Of a DNA stretch of 64,000 nt, positions 17,239-25,696 are shown piece by piece. The translations under genes were made by a program, and so were the position numbers. Every line of letters starts with the position of its first letter. The stretch's first letter is position 1. The notes below the pieces were generated by a model. That model worked only from the letters and a program-made list of their open reading frames with translations. It did not search any database and was not told where the DNA came from. Source of the stretch: Lentzea alba (GTDB lineage Bacteria; Actinomycetota; Actinomycetes; Mycobacteriales; Pseudonocardiaceae); the NCBI RefSeq assembly GCF_011067745.1, contig NZ_JAAMPJ010000009.1, positions 370,063-434,062 of the forward strand. The letters are read 5' to 3'.

Positions 17239-17537
17239 TGCTCCTCCATCACCGCAGCAAAGTTCGCGAGTGCCTGACCCCACACGTCGTCGAGGTAGTC
17301 GCGCATCGCGGCCACCCCCACGTGGTCGACGGAGTACCGCCGCCGGGTGCCTTCCGCTTCCACGCGGACCAGCCGTGCCTCCTTGAGCACCTTGAGGTGC
17401 TGGGACACGGCCGGCCGCGACACGGGCAGCTCGGCGGCGATCTCCCCCACCGCTCGTGGCCTGGCCACGAGCAGCGTGAAGATCTCGCGGCGGGTCGGGT
17501 CGCCGAGCGCCGCGAACGCCGTTTGGTAAGTCTCCAC
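17235..17537 (-). CDS. ArsR-family transcriptional regulator
   Basis: 100 residues from GTG 17537: FAALGDPTRREIFTLL, then the recognition helix VSRPAVSQHLKVLKEARLV and a wing EGTRRRYSV. No metal-binding CxC motif is seen, so it belongs to the SdpR-like subgroup. A start at TTG 17561 is also open, but the promoter at 17545-17574 places transcription at the GTG, implying a leaderless mRNA. Confidence 0.85.
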   Translation of the reverse strand: METYQTAFAALGDPTRREIFTLLVARPRAVGEIAAELPVSRPAVSQHLKVLKEARLVRVEAEGTRRRYSVDHVGVAAMRDYLDDVWGQALANFAAVMEEQ

Positions 17538-17541
17538 GAAC

Positions 17542-17574
17542 GGTAAGCTAGAACTTACCAAGTCACGCTGTCAA
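17542..17574 (-). promoter_or_regulatory. Leaderless ArsR promoter with overlapping operator
   Basis: On the minus strand TTGACA (17574-17569) and TAGCTT (17550-17545) are 18 bp apart, and the GTG start lies 7 nt past the -10. A perfect dyad GGTAAG-N6-CTTACC (17542-17559) covers the -10, so ArsR binding there would block its own transcription. Confidence 0.65.
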
Positions 17575-18294
17575 CGCCGTGAAGTAAGCGGCCTGTCCGG
17601 CCCTGTTCGGGTGGTAGGAGTCTCCGGTCGGGTTGACCAGCGCGTTGATCCACGGCTCACGGGAGCAGACGCCGTGGTCCGCAAACGCTTCCCGCACGTC
17701 CACGTACCGCGCTCCCGCTCGGCCGGCCGCCTCGCTGATCACTCCGGACAGCTCGTCCGCCGCGTCGTTGAGGGAGACGCGCTTCATCGTGGACAGCGCG
17801 CGGCACCCGTCGACGTGCGTGAACAGCCGCGGATAGCCGAGCACGACCAGTTCCGCGTTCGGCGCAGCTTCCCTGATCGCGGTGTAGGTGGCGTCGAGCC
17901 GGCCCGGCAACTGGTCACGGGCAAACTGCCGAGCTTTCTCCACCCGCTTGTGACACGCGTGGTCGCTCTTGAGCACGCAGGTCGTCAGGACGTCGACGAA
18001 CCCGAGGTCGTTGCCACCGATGGTGATCGTGACCAGCGTGGTCGCCGGGGTCAGCGCCCGGAACTGCGACCTCAGCGACTTCGTGGTCGCCCCGCTGCAC
18101 GCCGCGAACTTGAACGACGGGAAGTCCTTGCCCCGCAATGCTGGATAGGCGTTCGCACTGCGGCGGCAGGCCCCGTCCACATAGGAACCGGCGCCCGCCC
18201 CGGACGCGTAGGAGTCGCCGAGTGCGACGTACTCCGGCGCGAACGGAGCGGGCGCCAGCAGAGCTGCAACCAGTACCCCAGCCATGAGACCCAT
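17563..18294 (-). CDS. Secreted SGNH/GDSL esterase-lipase
   Basis: 243 residues. A short signal peptide is followed directly by block I GDSYASG (Ser about 28). Block III is GGNDLGF and block V DSYHPN (catalytic His), with six cysteines suggesting disulfides as in actinomycete SGNH lipases. Convergent spacing to ArsR is only a few bases on the same strand. Substrate unknown. Confidence 0.85.
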   Translation of the reverse strand: MGLMAGVLVAALLAPAPFAPEYVALGDSYASGAGAGSYVDGACRRSANAYPALRGKDFPSFKFAACSGATTKSLRSQFRALTPATTLVTITIGGNDLGFVDVLTTCVLKSDHACHKRVEKARQFARDQLPGRLDATYTAIREAAPNAELVVLGYPRLFTHVDGCRALSTMKRVSLNDAADELSGVISEAAGRAGARYVDVREAFADHGVCSREPWINALVNPTGDSYHPNRAGQAAYFTALTA

Positions 18295-18335
18295 AGAGGC
18301 CGGAGTACCACTGTGGACGATCGACTAGAAGGGCA

Positions 18336-19448
18336 TTAACCCAGTCGGGTGGGCAGCACGCAGACCGGGATCGCGGTCTGCAGCGGCGTGCCGGACGGGG
18401 TCAGCTTCCCGGTCGCCCGGTCCACCGCGAACGACGTCACGTTGTTCGAGTTCTGGTTGGCCGCGAACAGGAACGCCCCGGACGGGTCGAGCGTGACGTG
18501 CCGCGGGTACTTGCCGCCCACCGGGGTGTGTCCGACGAGCGACAGCTCCGAGCCGTTGACCGCGAAGTGCGCCACGCTGTCGTGCCCGCGGTTCGACAGG
18601 TAGACGTTCTTGCCGTCACCCGACACCAGCACCTCGGCCGGGTAGTTGCGCACCCCACCGGACGGCGCGGTCTTGAGCACCTGGCCCGGCGTGAGCTTCC
18701 CGTCGGCGTACGCGCAGGCCACGATCGTCGAGTCGAGCTCGTTCGCGACGTACGCGGTCCGGCCGTTCGGGTGGAACGCGATGTGCCGGGGTCCGGCGCC
18801 GGGCTTGAACTTCGCCGTCGAGACCAGCTTGAGCTGACCCGCGACGAACGAGTAGACGAACACCGAGTCCGCGCCCAGGTCGACCGCCAGCGCGTACCGG
18901 CCGGCCGGGTCGAACACGATGTGGTGCGCGTGCGGGCCTTCCTGACGTTCCTTGTCCGGCCCCGACCCCTTGTGCTGCACCTTCTGCGTGCGCGCGCCGA
19001 GGCTGCCGTCGGGCTTGACCGGGAACACGCTGAGCGAGCCCGACGAGTAGTCCGCGGTGATCAGGAACTTCCCGGACGGGTCAAGCGTCAGGTGGCACGG
19101 GTCCGCGCCGCCGGTCGCCTGCTTGTTGATCACCTTGAGCGTGCCCGCGTTGATCGCGGTGACCTCGCCCTTGGTGTTCTCGTTGACCGCGTACAGGAAC
19201 CGGCCGTCACGCGACTCGATCACGAACGACGGGTTGACCACACCCGCGATCACGCCAGTTGTCTTCAGCTGGCCGTTCGCCGTGTCGTAGGTGCCGATGC
19301 CGATGCCCTTGGCTCCCCCGTTCCACGTCGTGTAGGTGCCGAAGAAGACTCTCCGGGTCACAGGTGCCGCCTCGGCGGTTCCTCCGGTCATCAGCAGTCC
19401 AGCTCCCACACCCATGGCTCCGAGAAAACGTCGCCGGTCCACACCCAC
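18336..19448 (-). CDS. Secreted lactonase-family seven-bladed beta-propeller protein
   Basis: 370 residues. A Tat signal (DRRRFLGAMGVGAGLLMTGG) precedes repeated YVTN/6-phosphogluconolactonase-type blades such as PCHLTLDPSGKFLITADY, PRHIAFHPNGRTAYVANE and PRHVTLDPSGAFLFAANQ. GTG 19448 is chosen because GGAGG (19461-19457) lies 8 nt upstream and the Tat motif begins at once. Export makes a cytosolic pentose-phosphate role unlikely. Confidence 0.82.
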   Translation of the reverse strand: MGVDRRRFLGAMGVGAGLLMTGGTAEAAPVTRRVFFGTYTTWNGGAKGIGIGTYDTANGQLKTTGVIAGVVNPSFVIESRDGRFLYAVNENTKGEVTAINAGTLKVINKQATGGADPCHLTLDPSGKFLITADYSSGSLSVFPVKPDGSLGARTQKVQHKGSGPDKERQEGPHAHHIVFDPAGRYALAVDLGADSVFVYSFVAGQLKLVSTAKFKPGAGPRHIAFHPNGRTAYVANELDSTIVACAYADGKLTPGQVLKTAPSGGVRNYPAEVLVSGDGKNVYLSNRGHDSVAHFAVNGSELSLVGHTPVGGKYPRHVTLDPSGAFLFAANQNSNNVTSFAVDRATGKLTPSGTPLQTAIPVCVLPTRLG

Positions 19449-19538
19449 CGTCAGCACCTCCGGATAATCTCGTCGGCGGCGCAGCCCACAGTGGCCTAGA
19501 CCGTTACAGTCAGGCAATAGGTGCAATGAAGATTGCGT

Positions 19539-20372
19539 CTAGCGCAACGGGTCGTTCGAGATCAGCCGGGCCTTCTCGGCCTCGATGTCGTAGGCGGGCG
19601 GCGGGAACTTCGGGTCCATCGCGCGCATGGTCTCCAGCAGCAACCGGCTCACCGCCCAGTTGCGGTACCACTTGCGGTCAGCGGGAACGGCGTACCAGGG
19701 AGTGTCCGCGCAGTTCTTCAACGCCTGGGTGTACGCGTCCTGGTACTTGGACCACTTCGAGCGTACGTCGATGTCGGCCGGGTTGTACTTCCAGTGCTTC
19801 TTCGGGTCGTCCAGGCGGGCGATCAGCCGTTCCTTCTGGACCTCGGGCGAGATGTGCAGAAAGCACTTGATCACCGTGACGCCGGAGTCCGCGAGCTCCT
19901 GCTCGAACGCGTTGATCTCCCGGTAGCGCGCCCGGATCTCGGAGGCCGTCAGCAGCTTCTCGACCTTCGGAACGAGCACGTCCTCGTAGTGCGAGCGGTC
20001 GAACGCGCCGATGCGGCCCTTCTCGGGCAGCACCTTCCTGATGCGGGTCAGGAAGTGCTGGCGGCGTTCGGCGGGAGTCGGTTTCTTGAACGACGCGATG
20101 CGCACGCCCTGCGGGTTCACCAGGCCGACGACGTGGCTGACCACGCCACCCTTGCCCGAGGTGTCCATGCCTTGCAGCACGAGCAGCACCGCGCGAGAGT
20201 TCTCCGCGTAGAGCGCTTCCTGCAGGCCGTCCAGTTCGGCCCCGGTGACGGCGAGGTCCGCGGCCGCCTCCTTCTTGTTCCTGGGGCCGATCGGACGGCC
20301 GGCCGGGTCGAGGGTGGAGAGATCCACCTCATCGAGTCGCAGAGCTTCACGAACCGACTTCTTCGCCATCAT
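19539..20372 (-). CDS. Polyphosphate kinase 2 family protein
   Basis: 277 residues. Walker A GMDTSGKGG, lid region with FKKPTPAERRQHFLTRI, and Walker B FDRSHYEDVLV are characteristic of PPK2 enzymes, which move phosphate between polyphosphate and nucleotides. ATG 20372 (or 20369) is used because upstream in-frame codons lie in the intergenic region facing the aminotransferase. The PPK2 subclass cannot be fixed by eye. Confidence 0.88.
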   Translation of the reverse strand: MMAKKSVREALRLDEVDLSTLDPAGRPIGPRNKKEAAADLAVTGAELDGLQEALYAENSRAVLLVLQGMDTSGKGGVVSHVVGLVNPQGVRIASFKKPTPAERRQHFLTRIRKVLPEKGRIGAFDRSHYEDVLVPKVEKLLTASEIRARYREINAFEQELADSGVTVIKCFLHISPEVQKERLIARLDDPKKHWKYNPADIDVRSKWSKYQDAYTQALKNCADTPWYAVPADRKWYRNWAVSRLLLETMRAMDPKFPPPAYDIEAEKARLISNDPLR

Positions 20373-20509
20373 CTGACCGTAGCGATTCGCCGTCGATTCC
20401 GCCCGCTGTGCAAAGATCACGCACTGACTGGTGAATCTACGCAACGAATTGCTCCAGTGCGCAACAGTTCACGGTCGAAATCGCTTGTCCACGCCCTTAG
20501 CCTTGGAGG

Positions 20510-21760
20510 ATGACCGCCATCGCTGACCACCACACCGCGGGAACCATGAATCTGGCTAGCGCTGACTACGTCGCTCTGGACGAGGAGTGGAGCACGCACA
20601 ACTACCACCCGCTGCCGGTGGTCCTCTCGCACGGCGAAGGCGCGTGGGTCACCGACGTCGAAGGCCGCCGGTACCTGGACTTCCTGTCCGGCTACTCGTC
20701 GCTGAACTTCGGCCACCGCCACCCCGCCCTGGTGGCCGCCGCCGTCGAGCAGCTCGGCCGCGTCACGCTGACCAGCCGCGCGTTCCACCACGACCAGTTC
20801 GGCCTGTTCTGCCGTGAGCTCGCCTCCCTGACCGGCACCGAGATGGTGCTCGCGATGAACTCCGGCGCCGAGGCCGTGGAGTCCGCGATCAAGGTCGCGC
20901 GCAAGTGGGCGTACCAGGTCAAGCGCGTGCCGGAGGGCACCGCCGAGATCATCGTGGCCGGGTCGAACTTCCACGGCCGCACCACGACGATCGTGTCGTT
21001 CTCCACCGACGAGACCGCGCGCAACGACTTCGGGCCGTTCACGCCGGGCTTCAAGGTCGTCAAGTACGGCAACCTCGACGAGATCGAGGCCGCGATCTCG
21101 CCGCGCACCGCGGCGGTGCTGATCGAGCCGATCCAGGGCGAAGCCGGCGTCGTCGTACCGCCCGCCGGGTACCTGGCCGGGATCCGCCGCATGTGCGACG
21201 AGCACAACGTGCTGATGATCGCCGACGAGATCCAGTCCGGGCTCGGCCGCACCGGCGAGCTGTTCGCCCTCGACCACGAGGGTGTGCGCGCCGACCTCTA
21301 CACGCTGGGCAAGGCGCTCGGCGGCGGCATCCTGCCGGTGTCCGCCGTGGTCGGTTCGCGCGCGGTGCTGGGCGTGCTGAAGCCCGGTGAGCACGGGTCG
21401 ACGTTCGGCGGCAACCCGCTCGCGTGCGCCGTGGGCCGCGCGGTCGTGCGCCTGCTGGCAACCGGTGAGTTCCAGGAGCGCTCGCGCTCGTTGGGCGCGT
21501 ACCTGCACGCCGAACTGAACAAGCTGGTCGGCTCCGGCGTGGCCGAGGTGCGCGGACGCGGCCTGTGGGCCGGCGTCGAGATCGCGCCTGGAGGCCCGAT
21601 CGGCCGTGCGGCCTCCGAGGCCCTGTCCACGCGAGGCGTGCTCTGCAAGGAGACGCACGCGTCCACGTTGCGCGTAGCACCACCCCTGGTGATCACCCGT
21701 GACGAGATCGACCTGGGCGTCCAAGCAATCGCCGAGGTAGTTCGCCCCACTTTGGGGTGA
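20510..21760 (+). CDS. rocD: Ornithine--oxo-acid aminotransferase (class III, PLP)
   Basis: 416 residues. HNYHPLPVVL near the N-terminus is typical of ornithine aminotransferase. PLP site: SGAEAVESAIK, DEIQSGLGRTG, and the catalytic lysine in LGKALGGG; C-terminal GSTFGGNPLACAV. ATG 20510 directly abuts GGAGG; a second ATG at 20546 is also possible. It converts ornithine to glutamate semialdehyde. A strong terminator follows at 21770. Confidence 0.85.
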   Translation: MTAIADHHTAGTMNLASADYVALDEEWSTHNYHPLPVVLSHGEGAWVTDVEGRRYLDFLSGYSSLNFGHRHPALVAAAVEQLGRVTLTSRAFHHDQFGLFCRELASLTGTEMVLAMNSGAEAVESAIKVARKWAYQVKRVPEGTAEIIVAGSNFHGRTTTIVSFSTDETARNDFGPFTPGFKVVKYGNLDEIEAAISPRTAAVLIEPIQGEAGVVVPPAGYLAGIRRMCDEHNVLMIADEIQSGLGRTGELFALDHEGVRADLYTLGKALGGGILPVSAVVGSRAVLGVLKPGEHGSTFGGNPLACAVGRAVVRLLATGEFQERSRSLGAYLHAELNKLVGSGVAEVRGRGLWAGVEIAPGGPIGRAASEALSTRGVLCKETHASTLRVAPPLVITRDEIDLGVQAIAEVVRPTLG

Positions 21761-21769
21761 TTTTCGCTC

Positions 21770-21826
21770 TTGATGAGGGGAGCTTTCATAAACCTGAGGT
21801 TGATGAAAGCTCCCCTCATCAATTTT
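21770..21826 (+). terminator. Long Rho-independent terminator after rocD
   Basis: Arms 21770-21789 and 21803-21822 pair perfectly over 20 bp, and the 13-nt loop contains a further AACC/GGTT stem. TTTTCCC follows the right arm. Confidence 0.85.
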
Positions 21827-21846
21827 CCCTGAGGCATGATGCTCGT

Positions 21847-23232
21847 ATGGGTGAACGGGTTCGGGCTGAGGCGGCTGCGGCGCTGGGCACGTGGACTGAG
21901 CCGGAAGAGGTTTATGCGCGGGGTCGCGCTTTGCGGTCCTCTGTGGACTTCAAGGCGCATCGGGCCGCGACGCTCGCCGCCCGCCGGCCGTCCGTGCTGG
22001 AGTTCATGAACGCCAGCAACGCGGGACGGCTCGAGCACCTCATCCCGTTGCGGATCGGGCGGATGCTCGCCAACCCGTTCGCGTTCTTCCGCGGCGCCGC
22101 CGGGCTCCAGGCGGGCGATCTCGCCAGCGGGTGCGCGACCGGCCTGCACGCTCAGTTGTGCGGTGATGCACACGCAGCGAACTTCGGCCTCTACGGCACG
22201 CCCGAGGGCCAGATCGTCATGGACATCAACGACTTCGACGAGACGCTGCCCGGCCCGTGGGAGTGGGACCTCAAGCGGCTCGTCGCCTCGCTGGTGCTGG
22301 CGGGCCGGGTCGGTGGCGTGTCGGACAAGGGCTGCCGCGACGCCGCCGAGGACGCGGTGAGCGCCTACCGCGCCGTGATCACGCACCTCGCCGAGATCCC
22401 GTTCCTGGACTCGTGGACGGCGCTCGGCGACGAGTCCACGCTGTCCAAGGTCAAGGCCGACGACCTGGTCAACGACTTCTCCAAGGCCGCGGAGAAGTCC
22501 CGCAAGAACACCAGCGCCCGGTTCGCCGCCAAGTGGACCGCGCACGACGGCGAGCGGTGGCGGTTCATCACGAACCCGCCGACCTTCACCGACGTCTCAC
22601 CTTCGACGGAAGAAGCGGTGATCGCCGCGCTGCCGTCCTACGTGGACACTCTGCGCGAGTCGCGGACGAACCTGATCATGCGCTACGGCGTGTCCGACGT
22701 GGCGTTCCGCGTCGTCGGGACCGGCAGCGTCGGCCTGCGCAACTACCTGATCCTGTTGCACGGCAACGGCTCTGAGGCGTTGGTCTTGCAGGCCAAGGAA
22801 GCCAGGCCGTCCGCGCTGCAGCCGTTCCTGGACGTCGAGCCCGCCAAGCACGAGGGCAAGCGGATCGTGCACGGCGCGCGGCTCGTGCAGGCGGAGTCGG
22901 ACATCCTGCTGGGCTGGACCACGATCGAGGGCCGGCCGTTCATCGTGCGCCAGTTCCGCAACCGCAAGGGCGAGATCGACGCGACCACGTTGAAACGCGA
23001 CGACCTCGACGACTACGGCCGGTTCGCGGGTGCCCTGCTGGCCCGCGCGCACACGCGTTCGCTCGACCCGCGCCTGCTCGCCGGGTACTTCCAGAACGGT
23101 GGCGGCGAGGACCTGGACGAGGCGTTCGCGAAGTACGCGTTCGACTACGCCGACCAGACCGAGGCCGACCACGCCTCGTTGGTCGAGCTGGTCAAGAACG
23201 GGAAGCTGCCCGCTGTGGTCGAGGACCGCTGA
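21847..23232 (+). CDS. DUF2252 family protein
   Basis: 461 residues with the family landmarks MNASNAGRLEHLIPLRIGRM, FFRGAAGLQAGDLA, CGDAHAANFGLYGTPEG and NDFDETLPGPWEWDLKRL. The motif CGDAHxxNFG plus NDFD resembles the catalytic and metal loops of aminoglycoside-kinase-like folds, so a kinase-like activity is possible but unproven. ATG 21847 is used; the frame continues upstream through the terminator, which is not credible. Confidence 0.85.
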   Translation: MGERVRAEAAAALGTWTEPEEVYARGRALRSSVDFKAHRAATLAARRPSVLEFMNASNAGRLEHLIPLRIGRMLANPFAFFRGAAGLQAGDLASGCATGLHAQLCGDAHAANFGLYGTPEGQIVMDINDFDETLPGPWEWDLKRLVASLVLAGRVGGVSDKGCRDAAEDAVSAYRAVITHLAEIPFLDSWTALGDESTLSKVKADDLVNDFSKAAEKSRKNTSARFAAKWTAHDGERWRFITNPPTFTDVSPSTEEAVIAALPSYVDTLRESRTNLIMRYGVSDVAFRVVGTGSVGLRNYLILLHGNGSEALVLQAKEARPSALQPFLDVEPAKHEGKRIVHGARLVQAESDILLGWTTIEGRPFIVRQFRNRKGEIDATTLKRDDLDDYGRFAGALLARAHTRSLDPRLLAGYFQNGGGEDLDEAFAKYAFDYADQTEADHASLVELVKNGKLPAVVEDR

Positions 23233-23276
23233 CGCGCCTTCGGGCTTCTCCAGGAAAGTTCACCTAGCCTGGCGGT

Positions 23277-23684
23277 ATGAAGATCCGCCGCGCCGCCTCC
23301 CCCGACGACGTGTTCGCCGCCGGGCACCTGTTCGACGCGCCTCCCGTGCCCGAGGCGACCGCGCGGTTCCTGGCGCAGGATCACAGCCATCTGCTGATCG
23401 CCTACGTCGACGACCAGCCCGCCGGGTTCGTGTCCGGTGTGGAGACGACACATCCGGACAAAGGCACCGAGATGTTCCTCTACGAGCTCGGCGTGGACGA
23501 GGCGTTCCTGCGCCGCGGCATCGGCACCGCCCTGGTGGAGGCGTTGAAAGCCCTTGCGGCGGAACGGGGTTGCTACGCGATGTGGACCGGCACCGCCGCG
23601 GGTGACGCGGCGGCGCAGGCCACCTACAAGAAGGCGGGCGGGGCGATCGACGACGGCGCCTTCGTCTCCTGGGACCTGGCTTAA
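23277..23684 (+). CDS. GNAT N-acetyltransferase, AAC(3)-I-like
   Basis: 135 residues. The acetyl-CoA motif LGVDEAFLRRGIGTALVEAL is present, with the end pattern YKKAGGAIDDGAFVSWDL seen in gentamicin AAC(3)-I relatives. Convergent with the ABC-F gene, overlapping by 4 bp. Drug resistance is possible but not established. Confidence 0.8.
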   Translation: MKIRRAASPDDVFAAGHLFDAPPVPEATARFLAQDHSHLLIAYVDDQPAGFVSGVETTHPDKGTEMFLYELGVDEAFLRRGIGTALVEALKALAAERGCYAMWTGTAAGDAAAQATYKKAGGAIDDGAFVSWDLA

Positions 23685-25276
23685 GTCCAGACCGGCTCGT
23701 CCACTTCGGACACCTTGCCGTCCGCCCGGAAGTGCAGGAACCGGTCGAACGACTTGGCGAACCACCTGTCGTGCGTGACCGCGACGACCGTGCCCTCGAA
23801 GTCGTTCAACGCGTGCTGCAACGCCTCCGCCGACGCGAGGTCGAGGTTGTCCGTCGGTTCGTCGAGCAGCAGCAACGTCGCCCCGGACAGCTCCAGCAGC
23901 AGGATCTGGAACCGCGCCTGCTGCCCGCCCGAAAGGTTTTCGAACCGCTGGTCACCCGCCTTGTCGAGGCCGTAGCGGCTGAGCACCGACATCGCGGCAC
24001 CCCGGTCCTTGCCGGCCCGCTGGCCCTCGCCGTGCCAGAGGATGTCCACGAGCGTGCGGCCGATCCACTCCGGGTGCTCGTGCGTCTGCGCGAACAGTCC
24101 GGGCACAACGCGCGCGCCGAGCTTCCACGCGCCGTTGGTGCGAACTTGATCGCCGCCCAACAACCTGAGGAAGTGGCTCTTGCCTGACCCGTTCGAGCCC
24201 AGCACCGCCACCCGGTCGCCGAAGAAGATCTCCTGCGAGAACGGCTTCATCAGCCCGGTCAGCTCCAGCTCTTCGCACGTGATCGCGCGCACGCCGGTGC
24301 GGCCGCCCTTGAGCCTCGGGCTGACCTTCTCGTCGGAGGGAATCTCCGGCGGCGGTCCGGCTTCCTCGAACCGTTCGAGCCGTCCGCACATGACCCGGTA
24401 CTTGGGCGCCATCGACTCGTAGTACTTCGCCTGTTGTTGGAGGGTTCTGACGAGTTCCTTGAGCCGTTCGTGCTCCTCGTTCCAACGGCGGTGATCTTCT
24501 TTGAGCTTCTCGATGCGTTTGTGGCGCGCGGCGTGCCAGGTGCCGAATGAACCCGCATGAGTCCACGCGGAGTGCGCTTCGATCGTGACGACGTGCGTGG
24601 CGGCGTTGGCCAGCAGCTCGCGGTCGTGGCTGACGACGAACACGGCCTTGTCGGTGGCCTTGAGCCTGTCCTCCAGCCAGCGTTTGCCGGGAACGTCGAG
24701 GTAGTTGTCCGGCTCGTCGAGCAGCAGCACCTGCTCGTGCCCGCGCAACAACGTTTCGAGGACCAGGCGTTTCTGCTCGCCACCGGACAGCGTGCGCACC
24801 TCGCGGAACCGGGCCCGGTCGTAGGGCAGCCCGAGCGCGGCGACGGTGACGGTGTCCCAGAGGACCTCGATGTCGTACCCGCCGGCCTCGCCGTAGCTGG
24901 TGAGAGCGTTTGCATACCGCATCTGGGCGGCTTCGTCGTCGGTGTCCATCAGCGCGAGCTCGGCGTCGTCGAGCTCCTGGGCGGCCTTGCGCAGCGCTTC
25001 AGGTGCGACGGACAGCAGCAGGTCGCGCACCAGTGACTCATCGCGGACCGAGCCGATGAACTGCGGCATCACCGCGAGCCCGCCCTGCACGTGCACGCTG
25101 CCCTGCTTGGGCACCAGCTCGCCGGACAGGATCCGCTGCAGCGTCGTCTTGCCCACGCCGTTCGCCCCGACCAGCGCCACCACGGTGCCGCCGCTCACCT
25201 TGAACGAGACGTCGCGGAACAACTCCCTGCCGTCCGGCAAGGCGTACGCGAGCCCGTTCGCTTCCAGATAACCCAC
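23681..25276 (-). CDS. ABC-F family ATPase
   Basis: 531 residues, two ABC domains and no membrane segment. Walker A GANGVGKTT and GSNGSGKSH, signatures LSGGEQKR and LSGGQQAR, Walker B LLLDEPDNYLD and LLLDEPTDNLD. The linker of about 70 residues is charged and helical (KRIEKLKEDHRRWNEEHERL). ABC-F proteins act at the ribosomal E site in translation or antibiotic protection. Starts at GTG 25276. Confidence 0.9.
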   Translation of the reverse strand: MGYLEANGLAYALPDGRELFRDVSFKVSGGTVVALVGANGVGKTTLQRILSGELVPKQGSVHVQGGLAVMPQFIGSVRDESLVRDLLLSVAPEALRKAAQELDDAELALMDTDDEAAQMRYANALTSYGEAGGYDIEVLWDTVTVAALGLPYDRARFREVRTLSGGEQKRLVLETLLRGHEQVLLLDEPDNYLDVPGKRWLEDRLKATDKAVFVVSHDRELLANAATHVVTIEAHSAWTHAGSFGTWHAARHKRIEKLKEDHRRWNEEHERLKELVRTLQQQAKYYESMAPKYRVMCGRLERFEEAGPPPEIPSDEKVSPRLKGGRTGVRAITCEELELTGLMKPFSQEIFFGDRVAVLGSNGSGKSHFLRLLGGDQVRTNGAWKLGARVVPGLFAQTHEHPEWIGRTLVDILWHGEGQRAGKDRGAAMSVLSRYGLDKAGDQRFENLSGGQQARFQILLLELSGATLLLLDEPTDNLDLASAEALQHALNDFEGTVVAVTHDRWFAKSFDRFLHFRADGKVSEVDEPVWT

Positions 25277-25312
25277 ACCGGAGATCGTCGGACCTCACCG
25301 GGTCCGGACGCC

Positions 25313-25340
25313 AGCGAGTTTCCGTCAGCGAGTTTCCGTC
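25313..25340. repeat. Perfect 14-bp tandem duplication
   Basis: AGCGAGTTTCCGTC occurs at 25313-25326 and again at 25327-25340, followed by a partial third AGCGAAG that enters the DUF3040 3' end. It looks like a recent slippage duplication in the 62-bp gap. Confidence 0.9.
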
Positions 25341-25584
25341 AGCGAAGTCTGAGCGGGTACCTGCGCAGCACCAGCGCGCCGGCCGTCACCAGGAGGCACT
25401 GGAAGGCGGGGCCGAACGCGCCGATCACCGTCAGCAGCACCGTGAGGCCACCGAAGACGAACAGGCAGGCGTAGAACAACCACGGCCGGACCCCGCGGTT
25501 CATCGTCCGGGCGAGTCTCGGCTCATCGGCTAACAACCGCTGCTCGATCTCCTCGAGCGAGCGGCGTTCGGCTTCACTCAGCAT
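25339..25584 (-). CDS. DUF3040 small membrane protein
   Basis: 81 residues. The start MLSEAERRSLEEIEQRLLAD is the DUF3040 hallmark, followed by two membrane helices. ATG 25584 has GGAGG at 5-nt spacing, which settles it over the upstream in-frame start. Function unknown; common in actinobacteria. Confidence 0.88.
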   Translation of the reverse strand: MLSEAERRSLEEIEQRLLADEPRLARTMNRGVRPWLFYACLFVFGGLTVLLTVIGAFGPAFQCLLVTAGALVLRRYPLRLR

Positions 25585-25696
25585 GGGTGCCTCCGGAAGA
25601 CGTCGGGACGTCATCATTCCCGCTCGTCATCCAGTGGATACTCGAACGCCGCCGGAGTCAAACTCGTCGCCCGCCCAATCCTGCATACTCCCGCGC

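Noticed and set aside
23277..25276. Dedicated antibiotic resistance island (acetyltransferase plus ABC-F)
   Set aside because: The genes are convergent, not an operon, and no biosynthetic genes are nearby, so resistance is only a possibility.
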